Positions 38,772 to 51,280 of a DNA stretch of 64,000 bases are shown piece after piece; the stretch's first letter is position 1; every line of letters begins with the position of its first letter. This DNA comes from Moringa oleifera (lineage: Eukaryota > Streptophyta > Magnoliopsida > Brassicales > Moringaceae): the NCBI GenBank assembly GCA_021397835.1, contig JAJFZO010000724.1, forward strand, positions 2,478,210 to 2,542,209. The letters run 5' to 3'. Below the pieces are notes generated by a model. It saw only the letters and a list, made by a program, of their open reading frames with translations, did no database searches and had not been told where the DNA came from. A program made the translations under genes and the position numbers.

Positions 38772-38911
38772 GATGTAATATTACAGTTTGGAGATTCCGT
38801 ATCAAATATTGGATATCTTGGTAAATTCGTTGCGCGGGTGTAGAACAACTTTGTATTGGCTTTTTATCGACAAAAAGAAGAATCCGTCGCTTCAAATATA
38901 TTATGCCTTGT
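38772..38911 (+). pseudogene. GDSL exon 1 relic, unit 11
   Basis: TAGAAC form in a B-type spacer. Confidence 0.6.
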
Positions 38912-39606
38912 GAGATAATTTATATTTTTTTAAAAAAATAAATAACTTGTTTTATAATTTATTATGGTGATATAAAAATAAATAAAACACTTTTATTAAT
39001 AAATTTATCAAATTATTATATAACATTCCCTAATAAAAATTAACTCATTGTAAATTAATAAAAAATGAAAAAATATATATAAACTATATAATAATTTTTT
39101 CATCAATCCATATTTTGTTTTTTGAAAAAGCACACAAGAATTAATTTTCGGCAATTATTCCTTTTTTAAAAGTCGAAATGAAAAACTAAATTCTATGGAA
39201 GAGGAACCAATACTTCACTGTCGCGATCACTTCGTTAAAAGATGACAATTTCCTTTCGTTTAAGCTAATCAATTCAAATTTATTGTAACATCAAATTCAA
39301 CTAATGGTAATAGCAGCGAGCAATAATTTGTCTTGCAAAGTTTTGATAGCGCTTAATAGATGGTGTTCAATAAATGTTGTTTTATGTACAGATAAATAAA
39401 ATTAAAATTTAAAATTTTTAAGTTAGTTTCACAGAATCATCATCGTGCCTTGACCTAATTTCAAAATTGAAAGTTAAAAGAAATGGAGTCTATCTAGCAA
39501 CATATCCATATATCCTTCAGTTTCTTTTGACTTATATGCTACCAATCTATTCCGTTACAAATCTTTCTCTTTAATAAAATATTATAAAATCATAAACTAA
39601 TTATTT

Positions 39607-39891
39607 ACGCGCGCGCGCACACATATATATATAGTTTTATATTATTGGTGACTCATTCTAAGGATAGGAGTTAGAAATCTGAATCCAATCATCACTACGA
39701 TTTGATTTCACTAGAAGAGCTTTATTCCAAGGAACAAAAGGAGTTTGAATTGTTTTAGGAATAAATGACTTATCCTCCATAGCTCTATATATACAACAGC
39801 CTCATAGACAGTGCTTTTTCATAACGGCGACTATATCACTTTTTATTTACTCTCGATAACAAAGGTCTAATAGCTATTCTTTCGAGCAACA
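39607..39891 (+). promoter_or_regulatory. Proximal promoter and 5' leader, copy 11 (B)
   Basis: Short microsatellite at 39607, TATA box at 39786-39793. Leader changes (CCTCATAG, AACGGCG, TTTTATTTAC, TTCGAGC) are shared as a block with copy 15. Confidence 0.5.
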
Positions 39892-41652
39892 ATGACTAAA
39901 ATCAAACCTTCTCCTTTCCTTGTCACGTCGATGTCTTTCTTTCTTATTTGGATGAGTTTCTTTCTCTTTTCGAGTATTGCATCCGCGCATTTGTTAAAAA
40001 CTTGTCAATTTGATGCAATATATCAACTGGGGGATTCAATATCAGACACCGGTAACTTAATTCTTGAGGAGCCTTCCTTTATGTTTGCTCGACTTCCTTA
40101 TGGAGAAACTAGTTTTAAGAAGGCAACGGGTCGTTGCTCAAACGGGTTGCTGATGATCGATTATATCGGTAACAATTTGACAATTATTGAGATATATAAT
40201 CCTTTTCTTTCTCTATATTTTTATTTTAAAATTCTTATCACGACCCTTGCTCTTAATCATTTCTTATTATTTTCATCTTGGTTGTTCTTTCAGTTCGAAT
40301 TTTGTTTTTCATTCTTTTATTCTCCAAACTTGTCACAAACCTTATTTTCTATACGACCCAAAGGCGTGATCATCATATCCAATAGGCCTTATTTATTAAC
40401 ATATGATGCTAGTTTATCGTTAATCATTTTAAGATTTCGTTTAGCAATGTATGTTTAACTTTGTGTTTTTACAGCAATGTCAGCCGGAATCCCTTTGCTT
40501 AATCCTTATTTGAAGCAAGAGGCATCGACCACTTATGAACACGGGGTTAACTTCGCTGTCGCCGGATCCACTGCTTTATCCGTCGACGTTTTGGCACGGA
40601 AAAATATTTTTGCTCCAGTTACCAACAGTTCTTTAAGCGTGCAACTTAACTGGATGTCTAACTATTTTAATAAAACTTGTGATCAGAATGAAACAGGTTA
40701 GTGCTTCCGCCTCTTTAAATTGTACGCACGTGTAATCGTCACGCATTGATAAAGAGATTTCAAGATTAAAAACAATATGTGCGATCGTTTTTATCCCAAT
40801 TTTTCTTTTGTTAAACAGAATGCAAAACGAAACCTAGCAGTTCTCTCTTCATGGTTGGTGAGATCGGAGGGAATGATTATAATTACGCGTTGTTTCAACG
40901 TAAAACTATCGAGGAAGTAAAGAGCATGGTCCCCGAAGTTATCGAAATCGTTAAGGATGCTGTTAAGGTGAGTCGCTTACAAAAATTTTATGGTTGCATA
41001 TTTATGGTTACTATGACTGTCCAAATTCTAAACTAAAAATGTCTTATTTGATTGCAGAGAGTGATTAGCCATGGAGTAACTCGGGTGGTTGTTCCTGGAA
41101 ACTTTCCGATCGGTTGTCTGCCAATTTATCTTACGGGGTTTCAAACTAACGAAACTGCTGCTTATGATGAATTCCATTGCCTAAAGGACTTGAACAACTT
41201 GGCTGTGTACCACAATGAACATCTACAACAAGCTATTGAAGAGTTAAGAAAAGAAAACCCTGGTACCGTCATAGTATATGGTGATTATTACAACGCTTAT
41301 TTGTGGATTTTGCGACACATGTCATCACTAAGTAAGCACACATATATATTTTTCAAAATTTTATAATCCATTAAATAGTTCTTTATTAATGTGAAACTGA
41401 CGTCGCATAATATTTTGTTTCACACTTTAAACAGAATTCGATAGCAAATCGGTGCAACAAGCTTGCTGTGGGGTAGGAGGCGATTATAATTTCAGCTTTA
41501 CCAAGATGTGTGGAGCTCCTGAAGTATCTGTGTGCCCCAATCCTATTGCCCATATCAGTTGGGATGGAATTCACTTGACACAAAAAGCTTACTTTCACAT
41601 GACGCAATGGCTCATTCGCAGTATCTATCCACAGCTTAAATGCGAAGCTTGA
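39892..41652 (+). CDS. GDSL esterase/lipase, copy 11 (B protein)
   Basis: Exons 39892-40168, 40475-40696, 40819-40967, 41058-41331 and 41435-41652. It has four changes from the reference: L26F in the signal peptide core, D60E and S63F shortly after the catalytic Ser block, and K378E next to the C-terminus. S63F puts a bulky residue near the entrance side of block I, the most likely of these to affect substrate fit, though that is inference. Intron 2 has CACGTG as in copy 10. All catalytic residues are present. Confidence 0.93.
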
Positions 41653-42568
41653 TTTGAAATATTTCATATTCCTTTGAAGACACGATAGTTGTAGTTAGTG
41701 AGTTTTATTTGGAAATGTAAAAACTAAAATTCGAATTTTATTTCGCGTTAAAATTTTTTAGTAAATTTTGTTTAAATATGCATTTGGTTGGTGTTTTTAT
41801 CAAAATTTATGGTCATGACTGTGATATTTGTTTTGGATAATTGGATTTCAATTATTTATGGATATAAAAAATAAATAAAAAATATATTAATTTATCGGAT
41901 AAAAATCGTTTAAAATTATGAGGAATACTCCGTCTCTTAATCTTTATCTTGAACTTCAAAACATCTTCAAACAAACTTTAGTTCATTAAACATAGTCAAA
42001 TTAGATTTTGTCAAAAATTTTAAAAACAAAAAATATACAAATTGAAGATCTTGCACTAAGAATTTTGATTTCAAATTTTTATGAGAGTAAAAAAATATTC
42101 GCGCTACAAATACAAAAAAAAAAAATTAGTGCTATTTGAGTGCTAAAAATATTCTTTAAAACTTTCGTACTACAAAAAAATTTTCGAAACTCATAAAAAA
42201 CAGTTTGTGAGTTGAAAATTTTTCGAAATTAAAAGATTTACTTGAAGTGGAGTGTACAATTATTCATAACAAATAGGGATATTGGTAAATTTCATTCGTG
42301 AAGAGCGAACATGATTATGACGAGTGACTGATTATAATTTTAACTGTTAATTTACGAAGAGTGATGGTTATAGAGTGGCTCATAATTCCCTCGAAAATTT
42401 CTCCATGGGTTATAATTTACGGTTAATTTGATTCTAATTTTATTAGATGTCCTTGAAGGGATAAAGCTTTATTTTCTTTTGTTTGGGCTTATGATAATTT
42501 CTCTTGCATATTGATCATTTATTTATAAAGTATTTTCTGGCATATTGATAATTTGATACAAGAGAAAA

Positions 42569-42708
42569 GATGTAATATTACAGTTTGGAGATTCCGTATC
42601 AAATATTGGATATCTTGGTAAATTCGTTGCGCGGGTGTAGAACAACTTTGTATTGGCTTTTTATCGACAAAAAGAAGAATCCGTCGCTTCAAATATATTA
42701 TGCCTTGT
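42569..42708 (+). pseudogene. GDSL exon 1 relic, unit 12
   Basis: TAGAAC form. Confidence 0.6.
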
Positions 42709-43403
42709 GAGATAATTTATATTTTTTTAAAAAAATAAATAACTTGTTTTATAATTTATTATGGTGATATAAAAATAAATAAAACACTTTTATTAATAAA
42801 TTTATCAAATTATTATATAACATTCCCTAATAAAAATTAACTCATTGTAAATTAATAAAAAATGAAAAAATATATATAAACTATATAATAATTTTTTCAT
42901 CAATCCATATTTTGTTTTTTGAAAAAGCACACAAGAATTAATTTTCGGCAATTATTCCTTTTTTAAAAGTCGAAATGAAAAACTAAATTCTATGGAAGAG
43001 GAACCAATACTTCACTGTCGCGATCACTTCGTTAAAAGATGACAATTTCCTTTCGTTTAAGCTAATCAATTCAAATTTATTGTAACATCAAATTCAACTA
43101 ATGGTAATAGCAGCGAGCAATAATTTGTCTTGCAAAGTTTTGATAGCGCTTAATAGATGGTGTTCAATAAATGTTGTTTTATGTACAGATAAATAAAATT
43201 AAAATTTAAAATTTTTAAGTTAGTTTCACAGAATCATCATCGTGCCTTGACCTAATTTCAAAATTGAAAGTTAAAAGAAATGGAGTCTATCTAGCAACAT
43301 ATCCATATATCCTTCAGTTTCTTTTGACTTATATGCTACCAATCTATTCCGTTACAAATCTTTCTCTTTAATAAAATATTATAAAATCATAAACTAATTA
43401 TTT

Positions 43404-43690
43404 ACGCGCGCGCGCACACATATATATATATAGTTTTATATTATTGGTGACTCATTCTAAGGATAGGAGTTAGAAATCTGAATCCAATCATCACTACGAT
43501 TTGATTTCACTAGAAGAGCTTTATTCCAAGTAACAAAAGGAGTTTGAATTGTTTTAGGAATAAATGACTTATCCTCCATAGCTCTATATATACAACAGCC
43601 TCCTAGACAGTGCTTTTTCATAACTGCGACTATATCACTTTTTGTTTACTCTCGATAACAAAGGTCTAATAGCTATTCTTTCGAGCAACA
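43404..43690 (+). promoter_or_regulatory. Proximal promoter and 5' leader, copy 12
   Basis: Long microsatellite at 43404, TATA box at 43585-43592. A-type core promoter flanked by B variants on both sides (TTCACA upstream, TTCGAGC before the start). Confidence 0.5.
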
Positions 43691-45451
43691 ATGACTAAAA
43701 TCAAACCTTCTCCTTTCCTTGTCACGTCGATGTCTTTCTTTCTTATTTGGATGAGTTTCTTTCTCTTTTCGAGTATTGCATCCGCGCATTTGTTAAAAAC
43801 TTGTCAATTTGATGCAATATATCAACTGGGGGATTCAATATCAGACACCGGTAACTTAATTCTTGAGGAGCCTTCCTTTATGTTTGCTCGACTTCCTTAT
43901 GGAGAAACTAGTTTTAAGAAGGCAACGGGTCGTTGCTCAAACGGGTTGCTGATGATCGATTATATCGGTAACAATTTGACAATTATTGAGATATATAATC
44001 CTTTTCTTTCTCTATATTTTTATTTTAAAATTCTTATCACGACCCTTGCTCTTAATCATTTCTTATTATTTTCATCTTGGTTGTTCTTTCAGTTCGAATT
44101 TTGTTTTTCATTCTTTTATTCTCCAAACTTGTCACAAACCTTATTTTCTATACGACCCAAAGGCGTGATCATCATATCCAATAGGCCTTATTTATTAACA
44201 TATGATGCTAGTTTATCGTTAATCATTTTAAGATTTCGTTTAGCAATGTATGTTTAACTTTGTGTTTTTACAGCAATGTCAGCCGGAATCCCTTTGCTTA
44301 ATCCTTATTTGAAGCAAGAGGCATCGACCACTTATGAACACGGGGTTAACTTCGCTGTCGCCGGATCCACTGCTTTATCCGTCGACGTTTTGGCACGGAA
44401 AAATATTTTTGCTCCAGTTACCAACAGTTCTTTAAGCGTGCAACTTAACTGGATGTCTAACTATTTTAATAAAACTTGTGATCAGAATGAAACAGGTTAG
44501 TGCTTCCGCCTCTTTAAATTGTACGCACATGTAATCGTCACGCATTGATAAAGAGATTTCAAGATTAAAAACAATATGTGCGATCGTTTTTATCCCAATT
44601 TTTATTTTGTTAAACAGAATGCAAAACGAAACCTAGCAGTTCTCTCTTCATGGTTGGTGAGATCGGAGGGAATGATTATAATTACGCGTTGTTTCAACGT
44701 AAAACTATCGAGGAAGTAAAGAGCATGGTCCCCGAAGTTATCGAAATCGTTAAGGATGCTGTTAAGGTGAGTCGCTTACAAAAATTTTATGGTTGCATAT
44801 TTATGGTTACTATGACTGTCCAAATTCTAAACTAAAAATGTCTTATTTGATTGCAGAGAGTGATTAGCCATGGAGTAACTCGGGTGGTTGTTCCTGGAAA
44901 CTTTCCGATCGGTTGTCTGCCAATTTATCTTACTGGGTTTCAAACTAACGAAACTGCTGCTTATGATGAATTCCATTGCCTAAAGGACTTGAACAACTTG
45001 GCTGTGTACCACAATGAACATCTACAACAAGCTATTGAAGAGTTAAGAAAAGAAAACCCTGGTACCGTCATAGTATATGGTGATTATTACAACGCTTATT
45101 TGTGGATTCTGCGACACATGTCATCACTAAGTAAGCACACATATATATTTTTCAAAATTTTATAATCCATTAAATAGTTCTTTATTAATGTGAAACTGAC
45201 GTCGCATAATATTTTGTTTCACACTTTAAACAGAATTCGATAGCAAATCGGTGCAACAAGCTTGCTGTGGGGTAGGAGGCGATTATAATTTCAGCTTTAC
45301 CAAGATGTGTGGAGCTCCTGAAGTATCTGTGTGCCCCAATCCTATTGCCCATATCAGTTGGGATGGAATTCACTTGACACAAAAAGCTTACTTTCACATG
45401 ACGCAATGGCTAATTCGCAGTATCTATCCACAGCTTAAATGCAAAGCTTGA
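43691..45451 (+). CDS. GDSL esterase/lipase, copy 12 (B N-terminus, A C-terminus)
   Basis: Exons 43691-43967, 44274-44495, 44618-44766, 44857-45130 and 45234-45451. It has L26F, D60E and S63F but keeps Ile276 and Lys378, so the B segment ends inside the gene. The exon 4 ACTGGG variant links it to units 6-9, 13, 16 and 17. The protein is identical to copy 15. Confidence 0.93.
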
Positions 45452-46369
45452 TTTGAAATATTTCATATTCCTTTGAAGACACGATAGTTGTAGTTAGTGA
45501 GTTTTATTTGGAAATGTAAAAACTAAAATTCGAATTTTATTTCGCGTTAAAATTTTTTAGTAAATTTTGTTTAAATATGCATTTGGTTGGTGTTTTTATC
45601 AAAATTTATGGTCATGACTGTGATATTTGTTTTGGATAATTGGATTTCAATTATTTATGGATATAAAAAATAAATAAAAAATATATTAATTCATCGGATA
45701 AAAATCGTTTAAAATTATGAGGAATACTCCGTCTCTTAATCTTTATCCTGAACTTCAAAACATCTTCAAACAAACTTTAGTTCATTAAACATAGTCAAAT
45801 TAGATTTTGTCAAAAATTTTAAAAACAAAAAATATGCAAATTGAAGATCTTGCACTAAGAATTTTGATTTCAAATTTTTATGAGAGTAAAAAAAATATTC
45901 GCGCTACAAATACAAAAAAAAAAAAATTAGTGCTATTTGAGTGCTAAAAATATTCTTTAAAACTTTCGTACTACAAAAAAATTTTCGAAACTCATAAAAA
46001 ACAGTTTGTGAGTTGAAAATTTTTCGAAATTAAAAGATTTACTTGAAGTGGAGTGTACAATTATTCATAACAAATAGGGATATTGGTAAATTTCATTCGT
46101 GAAGAGCGAACATGATTATGACGAGTGACTGATTATAATTTTAACTGTTAATTTACGAAGAGTGATGGTTATAGAGTGGCTCATAATTCCCTCGAAAATT
46201 TCTCCATGGGTTATAATTTACGGTTAATTTGATTCTAATTTTATTAGATGTCCTTGAAGGGATAAAGCTTTATTTTCTTTTGTTTGGGCTTATGATAATT
46301 TCTCTTGCATATTGATCATTTATTTATAAAGTATTTTCTGGCATATTGATAATTTGATACAAGAGAAAA

Positions 46370-46509
46370 GATGTAATATTACAGTTTGGAGATTCCGTAT
46401 CAAATATTGGATATCTTGGTAAATTCGTTGCGCGGGTGTAGAGCAACTTTGTATTGGCTTTTTATCGACAAAAAGAAGAATCCGTCGCTTCAAATATATT
46501 ATGCCTTGT
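46370..46509 (+). pseudogene. GDSL exon 1 relic, unit 13
   Basis: TAGAGC variant, tying this unit to units 9 and 10. Confidence 0.6.
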
Positions 46510-47204
46510 GAGATAATTTATAATTTTTTTAAAAAATAAATAACTTGTTTTATAATTTATTATATTGATATAAAAATAAATAAAACACTTTTGTTAATAA
46601 ATTTATCAAATTATTATATAACATTCCCTAATAAAAATTAACTCATTGTAAATTAATAAAAAATGAAAAAATATATATAAACTATATAATAATTTTTTCA
46701 TCAATCCATATTTTGTTTTTAGAAAAAGCACACAAGAATTAATTTTCGGCAATTATTGCTTTTTGAAAAGTCGAAATGAAAAACTAAATTCTATGGAAGA
46801 GGAACCAATATTTCACTGTCGCGATCACTTCGTTAAAAGATGACAATTTCCTTTCGTTTAAGCTAATCAATTCAAATTTATTGTAACATCAAATTCAGCT
46901 AATGGTAATAGCAGCGAGCAATAATTTGTCTTGCAAAGTTTTGATAGCGCTTAATAGATGGTGTTCAATAAATGTTGTTTTATGTACAGATAAATAAAAT
47001 TAAAATTTAAAATTTTTAAGTTAGTTTGACAGAATCATCATCGTGCCTTGACCTAATTTCAAAATTGAAAGTTAAAAGAAATGGAGTCTATCTAGCAACA
47101 TATCCATATATCCTTCAGTTTCTTTTGACTTATATGCTACCAATCTATTCCGTTACAAATCTTTCTCTTTAATAAAATATTATAAAATCATAAACTAATT
47201 ATTT

Positions 47205-47491
47205 ACGCGCGCGCGCACACATATATATATATAGTTTTATATTATTGGTGACTCATTCTAAGGATAGGAGTTAGAAATCTGAATCCAATCATCACTACGA
47301 TTTGATTTCACTAGAAGAGCTTTATTCCAAGTAACAAAAGGAGTTTGAATTGTTTTAGGAATAAATGACTTATCCTCCATAGCTCTATATATACAACAGC
47401 CTCCTAGACAGTGCTTTTTCATAACTGCGACTATATCACTTTTTGTTTACTCTCGATAACAAAGGTCTAATAGCTATTCTTTTGAGCAACA
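47205..47491 (+). promoter_or_regulatory. Proximal promoter and 5' leader, copy 13
   Basis: Microsatellite at 47205, TATA box at 47386-47393. Confidence 0.5.
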
Positions 47492-49252
47492 ATGACTAAA
47501 ATCAAACCTTCTCCTTTCCTTGTCACGTCGATGTCTTTCTTTCTTATTTGGATGAGTTTCTTTCTCCTTTCGAGTATTGCATCCGCGCATTTGTTAAAAA
47601 CTTGTCAGTTTGATGCAATATATCAACTGGGGGATTCAATATCAGATACCGGTAACTTAATTCTTGAGGATCCTTCCTCTATGTTTGCTCGACTTCCTTA
47701 TGGAGAAACTAGTTTTAAGAAGGCAACGGGTCGTTGCTCAAACGGGTTGCTGATGATCGATTATATCGGTAACAATTTGACAATTATTGAGATATATAAT
47801 CCTTTTCTTTCTCTATATTTTTATTTTAAAATTCTTATCACGACCCTTGCTCTTAATCATTTCTTATTATTTTCATCTTGGTTGTTCTTTCAGTTCGAAT
47901 TTTGTTTTTCATTCTTTTATTCTCCAAACTTGTCGCAAACCTTATTTTATATACGACCCAAAGGCGTGATCATCATATCAAATAGGCCTTATTTATTAAC
48001 ATATGATGTTAGTTTATCGTTAATCATTTTAAGATTTCGTTTAGCAATGTATGTTTAACTTTGTGTTTTTACAGCAATGTCAGCCGGAATCCCTTTGCTT
48101 AATCCTTATTTGAAGCAAGAGGCATCGACCACTTATGAACACGGGGTTAACTTCGCTGTCGCCGGATCCACTGCTTTATCCGTCGACGTTTTGGCACGGA
48201 AAAATATTTTTGCTCCAGTTACCAACAGTTCTTTAAGCGTGCAACTTAACTGGATGTCTAACTATTTTAATAAAACTTGTGATCAGAATGAAACAGGTTA
48301 GTGCTTCCGCCTCTTTAAATTGTACGCACATGTAATCGTCACGCATTGATAAAGAGATTTCAAGATTAAAAACAATATGTGCGATCGTTTTTATCCCAAT
48401 TTTTATTTTGTTAAACAGAATGCAAAACGAAACCTAGCAGTTCTCTCTTCATGGTTGGTGAGATCGGAGGGAATGATTATAATTACGCGTTGTTTCAACG
48501 TAAAACTATCGAGGAAGTAAAGAGCATGGTCCCCGAAGTTATCGAAATCGTTAAGGATGCTGTTAAGGTGAGTCGCTTACAAAAATTTTATGGTTGCATA
48601 TTTATGGTTACTATGACTGTCCAAATTCTAAACTAAAAATGTCTTATTTGATTGCAGAGAGTGATTAGCCATGGAGTAACTCGGGTGGTTGTTCCTGGAA
48701 ACTTTCCGATCGGTTGTCTGCCAATTTATCTTACTGGGTTTCAAACTAACGAAACTGCTGCTTATGATGAATTCCATTGCCTAAAGGACTTGAACAACTT
48801 GGCTGTGTACCACAATGAACATCTACAACAAGCTGTTGAAGAGTTAAGAAAAGAAAACCCTGGTACCGTCATAGTATATGGTGATTATTACAACGCTTAT
48901 TTGTGGATTCTGCGACACATGTCATCACTAAGTAAGCACACATATATATTTTTCAAAATTTTATAATCCATTAAATAGTTCTTTATTAATGTGAAACTGA
49001 CGTCGCATAATATTTTGTTTCACACTTTAAACAGAATTCGATAGCAAATCGGTGCAACAAGCTTGCTGTGGGGTAGGAGGCGATTATAATTTCAGCTTTA
49101 CCAAGATGTGTGGAGCTCCTGAAGTATCTGTGTGCCCCAATCCTATTGCCCATATCAGTTGGGATGGAATTCACTTGACACAAAAAGCTTACTTTCACAT
49201 GACGCAATGGCTAATTCGCAGTATCTATCCACAGCTTAAATGCAAAGCTTGA
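47492..49252 (+). CDS. GDSL esterase/lipase, copy 13 (I276V)
   Basis: Exons 47492-47768, 48075-48296, 48419-48567, 48658-48931 and 49035-49252. The protein is identical to copies 8 and 9. The same intron 1 and spacer-relic variants recur here after a break of three units, so this copy was probably once adjacent to the 7-9 block. Confidence 0.93.
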
Positions 49253-50170
49253 TTTGAAATATTTCATATTCCTTTGAAGACACGATAGTTGTAGTTAGTG
49301 AGTTTTATTTGGAAATGTAAAAACTAAAATTCGAATTTTATTTCGCGTTAAAATTTTTTAGTAAATTTTGTTTAAATATGCATTTGGTTGGTGTTTTTAT
49401 CAAAATTTATGGTCATGACTGTGATATTTGTTTTGGATAATTGGATTTCAATTATTTATGGATATAAAAAATAAATAAAAAATATATTAATTCATCGGAT
49501 AAAAATCGTTTAAAATTATGAGGAATACTCCGTCTCTTAATCTTTATCCTGAACTTCAAAACATCTTCAAACAAACTTTAGTTCATTAAACATAGTCAAA
49601 TTAGATTTTGTCGAAAATTTTAAAAACAAAAAATATGCAAATTGAAGATCTTGCACTAAGAATTTTGATTTCAAATTTTTATGAGAGTAAAAAAAATATT
49701 CGCGCTACAAATACAAAAAAAAAAAAATTAGTGCTATTTGAGTGCTAAAAATATTCTTTAAAACTTTCGTACTACAAAAAAATTTTCGAAACTCATAAAA
49801 AACAGTTTGTGAGTTGAAAATTTTTCGAAATTAAAAGATTTACTTGAAGTGGAGTGTACAATTATTCATAACAAATAGGGATATTGGTAAATTTCATTCG
49901 TGAAGAGCGAACATGATTATGACGAGTGACTGATTATAATTTTAACTGTTAATTTACGAAGAGTGATGGTTATAGAGTGGCTCATAATTCCCTCGAAAAT
50001 TTCTCCATGGGTTATAATTTACGGTTAATTTGATTCTAATTTTATTAGATGTCCTTGAAGGGATAAAGCTTTATTTTCTTTTGTTTGGGCTTATGATAAT
50101 TTCTCTTGCATATTGATCATTTATTTATAAAGTATTTTCTGGCATATTGATAATTTGATACAAGAGAAAA

Positions 50171-50310
50171 GATGTAATATTACAGTTTGGAGATTCCGTA
50201 TCAAATATTGGATATCTTGGTAAATTCGTTGCGCGGGTGTAGAACAACTTTGTATTGGCTTTTTATCGACAAAAAGAAGAATCCGTCGCTTCAAATATAT
50301 TATGCCTTGT
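50171..50310 (+). pseudogene. GDSL exon 1 relic, unit 14
   Basis: TAGAAC form; the 12-base spacer deletion follows it. Confidence 0.6.
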
Positions 50311-50993
50311 GAGATAATTTATAATTTTTTTAAAAAATAAATAACTTGTTTTATTGATATAAAAATAAATAAAACACTTTTATTAATAAATTTATCAAAT
50401 TATTATATAACATTCCCTAATAAAAATTAACTCATTGTAAATTAATAAAAAATGAAAAAATATATATAAACTATATAATAATTTTTTCATCAATCCATAT
50501 TTTGTTTTTAGAAAAAGCACACAAGAATTAATTTTCGGCAATTATTGCTTTTTGAAAAGTCGAAATGAAAAACTAAATTCTATGGAAGAGGAACCAATAT
50601 TTCACTGTCGCGATCACTTCGTTAAAAGATGACAATTTCCTTTCGTTTAAGCTAATCAATTCAAATTTATTGTAACATCAAATTCAGCTAATGGTAATAG
50701 CAGCGAGCAATAATTTGTCTTGCAAAGTTTTGATAGCGCTTAATAGATGGTGTTCAATAAATGTTGTTTTATGTACAGATAAATAAAATTAAAATTTAAA
50801 ATTTTTAAGTTAGTTTGACAGAATCATCATCGTGCCTTGACCTAATTTCAAAATTGAAAGTTAAAAGAAATGGAGTCTATCTAGCAACATATCCATATAT
50901 CCTTCAGTTTCTTTTGACTTATATGCTACCAATCTATTCCGTTACAAATCTTTCTCTTTAATAAAATATTATAAAATCATAAACTAATTATTT

Positions 50994-51280
50994 ACGCGCG
51001 CGCGCACACATATATATATATAGTTTTATATTATTGGTGACTCATTCTAAGGATAGGAGTTAGAAATCTGAATCCAATCATCACTACGATTTGATTTCAC
51101 TAGAAGAGCTTTATTCCAAGTAACAAAAGGAGTTTGAATTGTTTTAGGAATAAATGACTTATCCTCCATAGCTCTATATATACAACAGCCTCCTAGACAG
51201 TGCTTTTTCATAACTGCGACTATATCACTTTTTGTTTACTCTCGATAACAAAGGTCTAATAGCTATTCTTTTGAGCAACA
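50994..51280 (+). promoter_or_regulatory. Proximal promoter and 5' leader, copy 14
   Basis: Microsatellite at 50994, TATA box at 51175-51182. Confidence 0.5.

Larger units (their letters stand above)
38057..41853 (+). repeat. Array unit 11 (haplotype B)
   Basis: 3797 bp. It is B type in spacer, exon 1 and exon 5. It shares proximal promoter variants with unit 15 (CCTCATAG and AACGGCG before the start codon). Confidence 0.9.
41854..45652 (+). repeat. Array unit 12 (mixed: B spacer and exon 1, A-like 3' end)
   Basis: 3799 bp. The first 900 bases are mostly A type, the distal promoter and exon 1 are B type, and exons 4 and 5 return to A-like states. Confidence 0.9.
45653..49453 (+). repeat. 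Array unit 13 (A, I276V subtype)
   Basis: 3801 bp. It matches units 8 and 9 although three other units (10-12) lie between them. Confidence 0.9.
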
